64,000 nucleotides of DNA from CALUVN01 sp944323595 (GCA_963931255.1 OZ006972.1:1240001-1304000); one strand, 5' to 3'; numbered from the stretch's first letter, positions 16,061-25,425 are shown. Numbers and translations are program-made. The notes: generated by a model not told the origin, from the letters alone.

Positions 16061-16612
16061 ATGGCTAATTATAATGGTTCATCACTATTTGCCGGATTTT
16101 ATTCAGGGCTCACCAATACATTTTCATATCTTTCACAGCTTTCTCCGGATGGTGTCACACTGGAGGGAATTAACGAGGCAAGAGGTGATTCTAAAAATAA
16201 TTTATATCTAAATCAGACATTTGCGTCTTATCTTGAAACTAACTTCAATAATATTGATAAAGATGAGGACGGCATCATAAGTCCGACAGAAATGACTAAT
16301 CTCACAAACCAGATGTCATCAAAAGGACTGTCAAGACAGGATTTATCACAACTAATGATGTCCGGCATGTCCTCTGATACGCTTACTATGGTGCTTGAAA
16401 ATTTTGATGCCATCGACACAAACCATGACGGATATGTTACAAATGCAGAAATTTCAGCATATCAGGTTGATGCTTCAAAGCAGGAAATGGTTGATAAATT
16501 TAACCATCAGATGGCAACTAATATGTCAACATTCTACGGAGATGATTCATCATCTTCAGATTCAGATACATACAGTATGTTGAGCTATAAATACAAGAAT
16601 ATTAACGGTTAA
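16061..16612 (+). CDS. EF-hand calcium-binding protein
   Basis: A 183-aa protein with two canonical EF loops. Residues 66-77 have ligands D66, D68, D70 and E77. Residues 119-130 have D119, N121, D123 and E130. Each ends in the standard Glu and has Gly at loop position 6. A Gly/Ser-rich N-terminus and a Ser/Asp-rich tail surround them. No signal peptide is evident, so it may be a cytoplasmic calcium sensor or buffer, or exported by another route. Its own promoter, an AGGAGG site 8 nt before the ATG and a following terminator make it a single-gene unit. Confidence 0.82.
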   Translation: MANYNGSSLFAGFYSGLTNTFSYLSQLSPDGVTLEGINEARGDSKNNLYLNQTFASYLETNFNNIDKDEDGIISPTEMTNLTNQMSSKGLSRQDLSQLMMSGMSSDTLTMVLENFDAIDTNHDGYVTNAEISAYQVDASKQEMVDKFNHQMATNMSTFYGDDSSSSDSDTYSMLSYKYKNING

Positions 16613-16656
16613 TATATTATAACTAAAACTTAGTAACATTAAAAAGGGAAAAATTT

Positions 16657-16690
16657 AACGGCTTGTTTTATATAAAATAAGCCGTTTTGT
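16657..16690 (+). terminator. Rho-independent terminator
   Basis: AACGGCTT / AAGCCGTT stem with an AT-rich loop and a following TTTTGTTTTA run, 44 nt after the EF-hand stop. Confidence 0.8.
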
Positions 16691-16771
16691 TTTATTTCTC
16701 TTCGCGGTTTTTCCGGAGCAGATGCAAGTTTGTCCAGCGATTTGTAATTTTTGTACATGATGCTGGCATTC

Positions 16772-16806
16772 AAAGATGATTACCCGTAGAAAAGGTAATC
16801 ATCTTT
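16772..16806. terminator. 13-bp perfect hairpin downstream of nadE
   Basis: AAAGATGATTACC and its exact complement enclose a 9-nt loop. It lies 22 nt beyond the nadE stop. Neither side has a long T run, so it may act as an RNA 3' end stabiliser or a weak terminator. Confidence 0.55.
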
Positions 16807-16827
16807 TATATTGCAAGAATATGAACG

Positions 16828-18240
16828 TTAATAAAATTTTTGAACAATTGGCAAATCAATACCTGCAAGGAAGGAGCGTTCTGTAAGGCGTGTTCCTATG
16901 CAGCATTGTTTACGTTTGTAAGCCATTCTGTATGTTTTTTTGATAACTTCATCGACAACCGGTTTATTGTATTTCTTGTAAATTTCTTCTGCCGGAATAT
17001 TTTGTTCAAAATACATTTCAATAATATCATCCAGAATTGCGTACTCCGGAAGTCTGTCCTGATCTTTTTGCCCCGGATGAAGTTCTGCAGATGGTGCTTT
17101 ATCAATAATAGCCTGCGGAATAATTTCTCCGTCTTTATTAATATAATTTGCAACTTTGTATACGTTTGTTTTTGTCAGGTCACAAATCATATTGTAGCCG
17201 CCTGCGAGATCGCCGTAAAGCGTTCCAAATCCCATTGCGCTTTCTGATTTGTTGCCGGTAGAGAGCAGAAGATATCCCCCGCGGTTTGAGAAAAACATCA
17301 AGATTAAGGCTCTTAATCTTGCCTGTAAATTTTCTTCCGCTAAATCTCCTTTTTTCTCATGCGCAATTTTTTCCATAAAGTTTTCAAAAAGCGGCGTAAT
17401 AGAATGTTTTTCGGTCCTTATTCCGAGGTTGTTTGCAAGTTCTACAGAATCCAGAACACTGCCGTCAGAAGAATACATACTCGGCATCATTATACCGAAT
17501 ACATTTTCAGAGCCTAAAGCTTTTACTGCAAGTGCAGCAGTCAGCGCACTGTCTATCCCGCCTGATAGCCCAAGCACAACTTTTTTAATACCTGTATTCT
17601 CACAGTATTCCTTAAGTGCGAATGTTGTTACATCAATTACCTGCTGTTCCATCGGTACTTCTTTGAACTCTGTAGGAGCAGAAAAATCAACTTTGCTGAT
17701 AAATTCTTTGCACAGAGGTGCCTGCATTGTAATTTCGTTTTCTCTGTTTTTGGCAAAACTTCCGCCAGCAAATACATTGTAATCTGCTATTCCGAGAGCG
17801 TTAATATAAACAAAATTATTATTTGTATTAATGCTTTCAACAAATTCTGTATATTTGTCAATGGCAAAATAACTGTTTTTTGCAAGAACGTATAAATCAC
17901 AAATTACATCATCGCTGTATTCATCAGCAACGTAGACTTTTGCACCGTTAATATCAAAAAATCCGTCTTCTGAAACTATTACCTCGCCATTCCGGATTAG
18001 AATATCACCTATGAGAATTGCTTTGTCAAATTGTTTTTGTGCAAGTCTGTCATAAAATTTTATCTGGCATTCCTGAACTTTGCTGTCTAAAAGCAAATCT
18101 CTGCCGCCGATATCATACAAATCAGCTTCCGGAAATATGACAAGGTCTGCATCTGTTTGGTTAACTTTTTCAGTTATGGAATTGAAATTAAATTCAAAGT
18201 CCCCTGTTTTATATTTAGTTTGTGCAATCGCTATATTCAT
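16828..18240 (-). CDS. nadE: NAD+ synthetase with a degenerate glutaminase domain
   Basis: NadE amidates deamido-NAD to NAD. The C-terminal synthetase domain is intact: SGGIDS pyrophosphatase loop at 226-231, STGNKSE, GDLAGGYN and PSAELHPGQKDQD. The N-terminal nitrilase-type domain (1-185) keeps E38 in FPEADLYDIGGRDLL and a VFAGGSF end. It has lost the Lys segment (KxxLPxYxxF in the family) and the catalytic Cys segment (ICEDxW): the corresponding stretch reads VYVADEYSDD at 102-111. The domain is also about 80 residues short (470 aa against 540 or more). The enzyme therefore probably uses free ammonia. It is the last gene of the murC-murB-ddl-ftsQ operon. Confidence 0.92.
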   Translation of the reverse strand: MNIAIAQTKYKTGDFEFNFNSITEKVNQTDADLVIFPEADLYDIGGRDLLLDSKVQECQIKFYDRLAQKQFDKAILIGDILIRNGEVIVSEDGFFDINGAKVYVADEYSDDVICDLYVLAKNSYFAIDKYTEFVESINTNNNFVYINALGIADYNVFAGGSFAKNRENEITMQAPLCKEFISKVDFSAPTEFKEVPMEQQVIDVTTFALKEYCENTGIKKVVLGLSGGIDSALTAALAVKALGSENVFGIMMPSMYSSDGSVLDSVELANNLGIRTEKHSITPLFENFMEKIAHEKKGDLAEENLQARLRALILMFFSNRGGYLLLSTGNKSESAMGFGTLYGDLAGGYNMICDLTKTNVYKVANYINKDGEIIPQAIIDKAPSAELHPGQKDQDRLPEYAILDDIIEMYFEQNIPAEEIYKKYNKPVVDEVIKKTYRMAYKRKQCCIGTRLTERSFLAGIDLPIVQKFY

Positions 18241-18255
18241 AATTTTATACTCCTG

Positions 18256-19131
18256 CTATTCATCAAGTTTTATGTAATTAACTTTTTCCCAGCTCAAATC
18301 CAGATACTTAATTTTTGTATCCATAAGTTTTACCTGCGGCAGAATTGACGGTATCCGTTCAATTCTTTCAAAAACAGTTTCATCAAGTTTTCCAAGACGG
18401 ATTTTTACTGTTTTAATTTCAGCGTAAATATCATTCGGGTTTCTGAAATCCAGATAGAGAACAGGTTCTTTTGAGTAGGTTTCTATGTATCTGACAATTT
18501 TTTCAATTTTTTGTATTCTTTCTTTGTTCCATTTGTGGTAGTCATCGCCTTTGTTTCCGTAGGAGAGTACTTTTATTGTTTTATATTCCTGCGGGAGAGG
18601 GAGATATTCACGTCCTACAAGCGTTCCGTCTTTTGTAAAGAATGCAACAGGCTGAACCTTTTCATCAGGAGCTATTACGACTGACGGAATTTTTTCTCTC
18701 ACTATGATATCAAGTCTGGCAGGAAAAGCATAACGTCTGATATAGACTTCGTCTACAGGTCCGAGTTTAAGAATTCTGTTTTGAATTTCCCCTGTTCTAA
18801 ACAGAAACATCGGAACATTCGGGACATCTATATCATGTAAAACTTTGAAAATTTTTGCGGAGGGAACTATTTTATTCCCGACAATGCCGACATTATCCGG
18901 ATTATAAACTTTGAAAGACGATTTATCCAGATACCATTGCGGCAAGTCCACCAGAAATATTAACAGACAAATAATCCCTATACTTACAAAAAAACGAAAA
19001 ATCCCGCGGATACGCTCCTGCCACATTCTGCCTTTGCGAATCTGGCGTTCCCGTTGAATTTTTTTAACTTTTTTTGCTTCAAGAATATCTTCTTCAGTCG
19101 GACATTCCTGATTGTTTTCGAATTCATCCAT
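18256..19131 (-). CDS. ftsQ: Cell division protein FtsQ (POTRA)
   Basis: FtsQ is the bitopic hub of the divisome. The 291-aa protein has a charged cytoplasmic tail (1-40) and one membrane helix (about 43-63). A POTRA domain follows (about 73-145) with VGIVGNKIVPSAKIF and RRYAFPARLDIIVREKIP, then a beta domain. The start overlaps the ddl stop by one base (TAATG), and the gene lies in the usual place after murC-murB-ddl. No ftsA or ftsZ follows; nadE is next instead. Confidence 0.88.
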   Translation of the reverse strand: MDEFENNQECPTEEDILEAKKVKKIQRERQIRKGRMWQERIRGIFRFFVSIGIICLLIFLVDLPQWYLDKSSFKVYNPDNVGIVGNKIVPSAKIFKVLHDIDVPNVPMFLFRTGEIQNRILKLGPVDEVYIRRYAFPARLDIIVREKIPSVVIAPDEKVQPVAFFTKDGTLVGREYLPLPQEYKTIKVLSYGNKGDDYHKWNKERIQKIEKIVRYIETYSKEPVLYLDFRNPNDIYAEIKTVKIRLGKLDETVFERIERIPSILPQVKLMDTKIKYLDLSWEKVNYIKLDE

Positions 19132-20081
19132 TATTTATTTAAGCCTGCGCTGTTCATTATAAGTAACACAAGATTGTCATAATCTATGCCCATAGCGTTT
19201 GATTGTGCCGGTAAATCGCTGGTTTCAGTCATTCCGGGAGAAGTGTTGATTTCAAGAAAATAAGGTTTGTTATCCTTAATCATAAAATCTACACGTGAAA
19301 CTCCTCTGCAGCCTGCAGTTTCGTGGGCTTTTACCGAAATTTCTTTTACCAGTTTTGTAGTTTCTTCATCCAATTCTGCCGGAAGAATAAATTCTGACAT
19401 TCCTTTTGTATATTTGGCTTCAAAGTCATACCATTCATTTTTAGGGATGATTTCAAGAATTTCTGTGGCAAAATTTTTACCCTCATATTCAAGCACGCCG
19501 ACGGTTACAAAAAATCCGTTGATAAATTCTTCTATTAAAACGTCATCATTATATTTTGCGGCTTCTTCATACGCGGCTTTCAATTCCTCGGGCGAATTTA
19601 CCTTAGTCATCCCAAAGCTGGACCCTTCGCATACAGGTTTTGTTATTAAAGGATATGTTAAATCTTTGCAAGCCTCAACAACATCTTCACCTTTTCTTAC
19701 AAAAACTGATTTAATCAGCGGAATATCTTTGCAGGTCGCAAGAATTCTTTTTGTATATTCTTTGTTCATACAAAGAGAACTTGCCATAACCCCGCAGCCT
19801 GTGTATGGAATCTGGAGGATTTCAAGTAGACCCTGTATACAGCCGTCTTCACCATATTTGCCGTGCAGGGCATTATAGGCGTAATCGTACTTTCCGTTTT
19901 TTAAAGTCTCTGCAATATTTCTGTCGACTACAACCAGTTCGGCATTATTAAAGCCTAATCTTTTTAATGCTTCGTAGCAGCCTTTACCGGAACGCATTGA
20001 AATTTCTTTTTCAGAAGACATCCCGCCGCATAATACAGCTATTTTTGCATTCTTATCTATATGATTTTCAAATCTTTGCAT
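19131..20081 (-). CDS. ddl: D-alanine--D-alanine ligase
   Basis: Ddl makes the D-Ala-D-Ala dipeptide of peptidoglycan. The ATP-grasp enzyme has 316 aa. GGMSSEKEISMRSG opens the N domain. HGKYGEDGCIQG, KPVCEGSSFGMTKV (ATP lid) and EINTSPGMTETS (metal and substrate site) follow. The start overlaps the 3' end of murB by 25 nt. Alr, encoded about 11 kb away, supplies its substrate. Confidence 0.95.
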   Translation of the reverse strand: MQRFENHIDKNAKIAVLCGGMSSEKEISMRSGKGCYEALKRLGFNNAELVVVDRNIAETLKNGKYDYAYNALHGKYGEDGCIQGLLEILQIPYTGCGVMASSLCMNKEYTKRILATCKDIPLIKSVFVRKGEDVVEACKDLTYPLITKPVCEGSSFGMTKVNSPEELKAAYEEAAKYNDDVLIEEFINGFFVTVGVLEYEGKNFATEILEIIPKNEWYDFEAKYTKGMSEFILPAELDEETTKLVKEISVKAHETAGCRGVSRVDFMIKDNKPYFLEINTSPGMTETSDLPAQSNAMGIDYDNLVLLIMNSAGLNK

Positions 20082-20947
20082 ATTTCTACCTCTTTACTGT
20101 TATCACCGAGAAATCTTACTTCCGGTCTTAGTTCTATATTAAACTTTTCTCTCACACTGTTTCTCATTTTTTGAATGACATTCAAAATATCAGATGAAGA
20201 GCCGCCTTGATTTATAATGAAGTTTGCATGGTTCTCCCAAACTCTGGCACCTCCTGATGTATAACCTTTGACTCCTGCCTGTTCAAGCAGCCTGCCTGAG
20301 GAATTTCCCTCAGGATTTCTGAAAACGCTTCCGCAATTCGGGAGGGTAAGCGACGGTTGATGGGTTTTTCTGAAATGCAGATTTTCATCCATTTTTGCTT
20401 TTATATCCTCTGCTGATGCCGGTTGAAGTTCAAATACAGCGCTTAGAACAATCAAATTTTTTGTCTGGCAGACAGAGGTTCTGTAAGAAAAATTCATGTC
20501 GTCTTTTTTCATTGTTATAACGCCGGACTCCGGATTGTAGCACTTTGCTTCCACAAAACAGCCGGCAATATTTTGTCCGTGTGCGCCGGCATTCATAAAA
20601 ACTTCCCCGCCTATGGTTCCTGGGAATGCTATCATAAATTCCAGTCCGCTCAACCCTTTTTCTTCTGCAGCCTGAGAAAGCTTTGCACCTTTTAAACCGC
20701 ATTCTGCTTCAACTTTGTTTCCGTTAAAACGGAAGTTTGTCATTTTGGTTGTCAGTATGATTGTACCTGAATATCCGTCTGATGAAACAAGAGTATTTGT
20801 AAGGTTGCCGAAAACTTTTGCATCAGGATAGTCTTTTAATACCTGTACAAATTCTTCCACGGATTCGGGAAATATAACCTTTTTAATCTTCCCGCCGCAT
20901 TTAAACGATGTCAGCCTTGTGACGTCAAAATTTTCTTCAACCAGCAA
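20057..20947 (-). CDS. murB: UDP-N-acetylenolpyruvoylglucosamine reductase
   Basis: MurB reduces UDP-GlcNAc-enolpyruvate to UDP-MurNAc using FAD and NADPH. The protein has TSFKCGGKIKKV, GLEFMIAFPGTIGGEVFMNAGA (split FAD motif) and NCGSVFRNP, which holds the catalytic Ser. The C-terminus ends with a short Glu-containing motif (ELRPEVRFLG). I place the start at TTG 20947 (296 aa): AAGGAG lies 10 nt before it and the protein then opens where homologs do. The in-frame GTG at 21010 would add 21 residues encoded inside murC. The TTG falls inside the last codons of murC, so the genes overlap by about 11 nt. Confidence 0.93.
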   Translation of the reverse strand: MLVEENFDVTRLTSFKCGGKIKKVIFPESVEEFVQVLKDYPDAKVFGNLTNTLVSSDGYSGTIILTTKMTNFRFNGNKVEAECGLKGAKLSQAAEEKGLSGLEFMIAFPGTIGGEVFMNAGAHGQNIAGCFVEAKCYNPESGVITMKKDDMNFSYRTSVCQTKNLIVLSAVFELQPASAEDIKAKMDENLHFRKTHQPSLTLPNCGSVFRNPEGNSSGRLLEQAGVKGYTSGGARVWENHANFIINQGGSSSDILNVIQKMRNSVREKFNIELRPEVRFLGDNSKEVEICKDLKII

Positions 20948-22331
20948 CTTTTTCCATCTCCTTATCAAGTTGTAACAGTTCTTTTCCAAGTGTTGTAATA
21001 GTTCCCGCACCGAGTCCGATTACAACATCTCCTGATTTTAATTCAGGGTATAGCTGTTGTGCTACGGATTTCATATCGCCTGCAATGTATTCACATGGAA
21101 TTCCCCGTGTTTGCAGTTCTGTTGTAAAGTTTTCGGAATTTATACCGTCGATAGAGTCTTCGCTTGCCGCATATACATCTGTTACAATAACTTTATCCAC
21201 TCCGTCAAAAGAGTCTAAAAATTCATTCCACAAACTTTTTAATCTTGTGTATCTGTGCGGTTGGAATACTGCAATTACACGATGGTTTGAAAATGAAGAT
21301 GCCGCTGAAAGAGTAGCTTTTATTTCTGTCGGGTGGTGTGCATAATCATCATAGAGTGAGATGCCCCCGAATTCTCCTACTTTCTGAAATCTTCTGCCCA
21401 TACCGCTGAATGTTGCAAAATGAGGCTTAATAAGATTGATATCTACGCCGTCCTGATGCAGGCTTGCAAATACAGCAAGTGAATTATAAACATTGTGTAC
21501 ACCTTTTAGAATGATTTTCATATCTGTAAGGAATTCATCTTTGTAATAGATGTCATAAGTTGTGCTATCTTCTCCGTACACTATATTTTTTGCAGTGTAG
21601 TCCGCTTCATTCAAACCGTATGAACATATATGATTAGGGATTAATGTAGAACATCCTCCGATTAATTCTTCAACGCCGTCACTGTCATTATTTGCAAGAA
21701 TTATGGCATCAGGTTTCAAACCGGAAAGAAATTTTTCAAATGTATCCAGAATAGCAGACAAACCTTCTTTATAAAAATCAAGGTGGTCAGCTTCCAGATT
21801 ATTAATCACAACAGTATCCGGTGAATATTTGACAATTGTACCGTCACTTTCATCAAGTTCAGCTACAAAATATTTTCCGCTGCGATATTGAGCGTTTGTT
21901 GAAATTTCCGGAACTATTCCGCCGACCACAAATGACGGATTAAGACCTGCTTTTTCCAGTACATAAGATGCAAGTCCGCTTGTTGTAGTTTTACCGTGAG
22001 TTCCCGCATATCCTATGAAAAATTTTCCGCCGCGTGAAATTTCCGCAAGCAAATCAGAACGGTGGTAAATCGGCAGACCTAATTCTTTTGCTCTGAGAAT
22101 TTCAGGATTGTTTGCACGTATTGCTGTACTTGCAATTACAACACAATTATCAGGTACATTTTCTGCGCTGTGTCCGATATGGATAACTGCGCCTAAATCT
22201 CTTAACTGTTGAACATATTTGCTGTCGCAAATGTCAGAACCGCTGACTTCACATCCCTGTTCAAGCAAGTATTTTGCCAGCCCGCTCATTCCGACTCCGC
22301 CTATTGCTATAAAATAATACTTCTTATTCAA
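20937..22331 (-). CDS. murC: UDP-N-acetylmuramate--L-alanine ligase
   Basis: MurC adds L-Ala to UDP-MurNAc. The 464-aa protein starts with the UDP-binding GGVGMSGLA. It has the ATP loop GTHGKTTTSGL (110-120), ELDESDG, NLEADHLDFY and DDYAHHPTEIKATL. The first codon is TTG at 22331, with AGGAA about 10 nt upstream; no better ATG exists near the conserved N-terminus. It opens the murC-murB-ddl-ftsQ-nadE operon. Confidence 0.95.
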   Translation of the reverse strand: MNKKYYFIAIGGVGMSGLAKYLLEQGCEVSGSDICDSKYVQQLRDLGAVIHIGHSAENVPDNCVVIASTAIRANNPEILRAKELGLPIYHRSDLLAEISRGGKFFIGYAGTHGKTTTSGLASYVLEKAGLNPSFVVGGIVPEISTNAQYRSGKYFVAELDESDGTIVKYSPDTVVINNLEADHLDFYKEGLSAILDTFEKFLSGLKPDAIILANNDSDGVEELIGGCSTLIPNHICSYGLNEADYTAKNIVYGEDSTTYDIYYKDEFLTDMKIILKGVHNVYNSLAVFASLHQDGVDINLIKPHFATFSGMGRRFQKVGEFGGISLYDDYAHHPTEIKATLSAASSFSNHRVIAVFQPHRYTRLKSLWNEFLDSFDGVDKVIVTDVYAASEDSIDGINSENFTTELQTRGIPCEYIAGDMKSVAQQLYPELKSGDVVIGLGAGTITTLGKELLQLDKEMEKVAG

Positions 22332-22468
22332 AACCGCTGTTTCCTAACTGTAATGGTAATTACTATCTATATAGTTAATATTATAATACTAAAAAAATTA
22401 TTCCGGTTAAATGTTATGATTTATTAATATTTTATGCAAAAATTTTTTTGTCCGGTTTTAATAGTTTT

Positions 22469-23038
22469 ATGATAACAAATTTAACCCCTGTAATAAAAAA
22501 AGTGCCGCGGCTGCTTATCTATACAAAAGACGTTTACTCACAAAAATACGGAATGATAAGCGCATATAATATGGCAAATACTGAAACCGGTGAATTTGCC
22601 GGAAGAATGTATACCAGAAAACTCCACGAGGATTTTACATCCCAGTATTACCCGACATTATGCGGGTATGACTCATTAAAAATAGAATATCTTGCAACGG
22701 AAGAACAAAATCAGGGATACGGCAGAGCCTTTATTAATCTGGCAAAGGCCGAAAGCCGGCGTCAGGGGTGTGACGGGCGTGTACACCTTGATGCAAGCCG
22801 TATTTATTGCCCGCGCAGACCTCCGCATATTTTTTACCGTAAATGCGGTTTTACTTCAATTTATCAGGATAAAATTAAATATATAGATGAATGTATTAAA
22901 CGTCATAAACCTATGCACTGGTCAAAGGCTGATAATCTCCCGATGTATCTTCCGCTTGAAGCGGAAAATTCCAAAAAAGTTAAAATGTATTCAAAACTTT
23001 TACTTTTTGTAAAAAAAATTAGAAATTTATTCGCATAA
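22469..23038 (+). CDS. GNAT-family N-acetyltransferase
   Basis: A 189-aa protein with the acetyl-CoA-binding core of GNAT enzymes: beta4 LKIEYLATEE, then the pyrophosphate loop NQGYGRAFINLAKAESRRQG and VHLDAS. It ends with RKCGF and a basic, partly hydrophobic tail (LLLFVKKIRNLF) that could touch the membrane. The acceptor is not predictable. The ATG at 22469 is preferred; a TTG at 22448 lies 21 nt upstream in frame. No clear ribosome site supports either. Confidence 0.72.
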   Translation: MITNLTPVIKKVPRLLIYTKDVYSQKYGMISAYNMANTETGEFAGRMYTRKLHEDFTSQYYPTLCGYDSLKIEYLATEEQNQGYGRAFINLAKAESRRQGCDGRVHLDASRIYCPRRPPHIFYRKCGFTSIYQDKIKYIDECIKRHKPMHWSKADNLPMYLPLEAENSKKVKMYSKLLLFVKKIRNLFA

Positions 23039-23100
23039 AAGCAAATTTTTCAGGTTTAATGTTTTTATTCATAATGTATAAGGTAGAAAGGTAATTAATT

Positions 23101-23373
23101 ATGGCAGTAATCGACAAAACAAATTTGACTCCGAAACTTACACCGACGGAGAAACCTGTTATCAAATACACGGATAAAAACGGTGAAAGTTATATGGCAA
23201 GAGAAGTTCAACTTGAAAACGGCTACAAATGTATGGCTGTTTCTAATACAAAAAATCCTGCGCAGGCTACTTTAATGAACCATGATGTATTTGAAAAAAC
23301 ATTAAAAGATTCAATCCCTGAAAAACCTGTTCAACGTCACGCGGGTGATACGTTTGAAATGTCTAAAAAATAA
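23101..23373 (+). CDS. Small hypothetical protein
   Basis: A 90-aa soluble protein, rich in Lys, Thr and Pro at both ends. The middle probably forms a beta-hairpin (VIKYTDKNGESYMAREVQL, then NGYKCMAVSN). No family is recognised. An AAGGTAATT sequence before the ATG is a weak ribosome site. It stands 62 nt after the GNAT gene and may be co-transcribed with it. Confidence 0.57.
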   Translation: MAVIDKTNLTPKLTPTEKPVIKYTDKNGESYMAREVQLENGYKCMAVSNTKNPAQATLMNHDVFEKTLKDSIPEKPVQRHAGDTFEMSKK

Positions 23374-23426
23374 CCTATAAAATGCAGATGTACTGTATAT
23401 TTTACACGGGTTAGCCTTGACAAACA

Positions 23427-23435
23427 TGCTATAAT
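23427..23435 (+). promoter_or_regulatory. Extended -10 box before the TolC gene
   Basis: TG-C-TATAAT is followed by 8 nt and then the ATG at 23444. A TTGACA at 23416-23421 is too close (8 nt) to be the partner -35. The transcript would have a leader of about one base. Confidence 0.5.
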
Positions 23436-23443
23436 AAAATTAT

Positions 23444-24925
23444 ATGATAAGAAGAAAAATTTGCCTGCTGATTATATTTATGATTTTAGGCGGATTTGTT
23501 AAGGCGTATGGTCAGGATGACGATGATGAACTGTTTAAGCTGGTAGAGGTCAGGAACGGTACGTCTTTGTCCGTCATAGACTGTGTTGCCGTGGCGTTTA
23601 AAAACAGTCCTAAGATTAAACGCCGCAAATACAATCTTGATATAGCTAAAAGTAATGTAGGTATTGCAAAATCCCAATATTTCCCTGTTATAAATGCCGG
23701 AACCGGTTTTTATAATGAAAATAACTCGGACAACATTTATTACAATTCACATTATAGAGAGCTGCCGTCTGTCGGTGTTTCTGTTAATAAGTTAATCTGG
23801 AATTTCGGCAAGACTACGGCTTATATAAAGATGGAAGAGTTTTACAAAATAGGGGCAGAATATGAATTTATAGACAGCCTTTGCTCTACTTTATTTGATA
23901 TAAAAGGGAAATACTATAATCTTTTGCGCGCACAGGCGTTTTTGGATATTGCAAAGTATAATGCGGAGCTTAATGAAAAGTTTGTCAAGCTTGCGCGGGA
24001 TAAGAAAAAATCGGACTTAACAACCGCAGAATTGAATTTAAGTGAGGCTCAGGTTCAATATATAGAAGCCTTGAACGATTTTAATAATGAAAAAGTAAAT
24101 CTGACCAATGCGATGTATCTTGAAAATCAGCCGGAATATATTATTAAACCTACCCAAACGTTTGCTTATAACAAAGATTTTTCTTATAATCCGAAAAATT
24201 TTGACAATGATAATTTAGTCTTTCAGCAATTTCCGTTTTCGCGGGAAAAAGCCGTTGATATTGCGTATGAAAATAGCCCTGATTTGCAGGTGTTGATGTC
24301 AACAAAGCAGGCAATGGAACAATCTCTGCTATATATCAAGCGGACGTATCTTCCTGATTTAACGGCAAGTGCAGGTTACGGTTTTAATAATTCCAATATG
24401 GCAACGAATAACAGTTTTCAGGTCGGGGTTAATCTTTCTTCTGCCGTTAATATTATGGAACTCAGACATAGCATTAAAGGTGCTGATGCACAGGTACATC
24501 TTGCGGATAATGAAATTTTGCTTTTTAAAAAGGATTTGTATTTTGAATTAAAAAGAGCATTCAACAATCTTGATAAATCAGAAAAGGAAATTCCAACCGC
24601 AAAACTTGAAGTTATGCAGTCTTTTGACAATCTTGAACTTGTACAGGAACAGTACATAAAGAATGAGCTTAATTATGTTGCACTGCAGGATGCCAGAAAG
24701 GATTATATTAATGCTCTCAAGCGTTACGTTACAAGTTTATATAATTACAATATGTCGTTAATTCAGGTTGAAATGGCAATGCACTTCCATTTGGTGGACA
24801 TTCACCACAAATCGGAACATGCAATGCATTATCATTCAAAAGAACTGGTCGAACATCTTAACAGGGCACTTGGCTGCGATGAAGATGAAGTTAAAAAAGA
24901 TAAAAGTAAAAAAGACAGTCTGTAA
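23444..24925 (+). CDS. TolC-family outer-membrane channel protein
   Basis: A 493-aa protein with a signal peptide (about residues 1-24, ending KAYGQ). Two homologous halves of the outer membrane efflux (OEP) type follow. Each has long amphipathic helices, such as LNEKFVKLARDKKKSDLTTA with the TTAELNLSEAQ motif, and NLELVQEQYIKNELNYVALQ in the second half. Beta segments (YFPVINAGTGFY; YLPDLTASAGYGF) mark the barrel strands. The tail is rich in His and Lys (HYHSKELVEHL). It is a TolC channel for efflux or type I secretion. No adaptor or pump gene is adjacent. Confidence 0.9.
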   Translation: MIRRKICLLIIFMILGGFVKAYGQDDDDELFKLVEVRNGTSLSVIDCVAVAFKNSPKIKRRKYNLDIAKSNVGIAKSQYFPVINAGTGFYNENNSDNIYYNSHYRELPSVGVSVNKLIWNFGKTTAYIKMEEFYKIGAEYEFIDSLCSTLFDIKGKYYNLLRAQAFLDIAKYNAELNEKFVKLARDKKKSDLTTAELNLSEAQVQYIEALNDFNNEKVNLTNAMYLENQPEYIIKPTQTFAYNKDFSYNPKNFDNDNLVFQQFPFSREKAVDIAYENSPDLQVLMSTKQAMEQSLLYIKRTYLPDLTASAGYGFNNSNMATNNSFQVGVNLSSAVNIMELRHSIKGADAQVHLADNEILLFKKDLYFELKRAFNNLDKSEKEIPTAKLEVMQSFDNLELVQEQYIKNELNYVALQDARKDYINALKRYVTSLYNYNMSLIQVEMAMHFHLVDIHHKSEHAMHYHSKELVEHLNRALGCDEDEVKKDKSKKDSL

Positions 24926-24974
24926 TGCCGGTAGCAATAATCTATACAGGATGATTTTATAGTGAATTCGGGTG

Positions 24975-25418
24975 TCAATTTTTATTATTGTAGATTTTTC
25001 CTATTTGCGTTTTGAAATCAGGGTTGGAGGCAGAGTATTCCGATATAAAACCGGCAAATCTGGTGAGTCTTTCAAACAGTTCATCGGAAACTATATGTTC
25101 CATACGGCACGCATTTGCGGCAGCTTCTTTTGCAGGAAGACAAAGAATTTCCGTGAAAAATTTTGTTATTGTGTCGTGTTTTTTTAAAATTTCTTTTGCA
25201 ATTTTTTCACCGTCTTTGGTAATTGTTATTTTAGAGTAAGGCGCATAATTGATGAGTTTTTTTTCAGCAAGCTGATTCAGGGCGCCTGTGACGGATGCTT
25301 TTTTTACATTAAGTGCGTTGGATATCGCTGTTACACTTGCAAATCCCTGCTGCGTAACTTCTACATATATCTCTTCCAGATAATCTTCCTGACTTTGTGA
25401 TAGCGAGAATTTTTCCAT
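24975..25418 (-). CDS. DtxR/MntR-family metal-dependent regulator
   Basis: A 147-aa metal-activated repressor. The N-terminal winged helix (SQSQEDYLEEIYVEV, VTAISNALNVKKASVTGALN) and the C-terminal dimerisation and metal domain (ACRMEHIVSDELFERLTRF) match the family, and the Cys/Glu/His metal ligands are in place. No SH3 domain is present, as in MntR. It would control Mn or Fe homeostasis genes that are not in the window. The -10 box lies at leaderless spacing. It is convergent with the TolC gene. Confidence 0.88.
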   Translation of the reverse strand: MEKFSLSQSQEDYLEEIYVEVTQQGFASVTAISNALNVKKASVTGALNQLAEKKLINYAPYSKITITKDGEKIAKEILKKHDTITKFFTEILCLPAKEAAANACRMEHIVSDELFERLTRFAGFISEYSASNPDFKTQIGKIYNNKN

Positions 25419-25425
25419 AATGGTT

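Noticed and set aside
19267..19878. 203-aa plus-strand open frame inside ddl
   Set aside because: Antisense shadow of the ATP-grasp gene; composition is Ser/Thr/Pro-rich as expected from reversed codons.
20948..21010. GTG start for murB inside murC
   Set aside because: The extra 21 residues do not resemble MurB, and a TTG with an AAGGAG site lies where the family starts.
23380..23426. TTGACA at 23416 as the -35 of the TolC gene
   Set aside because: Only 8 nt separate it from TATAAT; functional spacing is about 17 nt.
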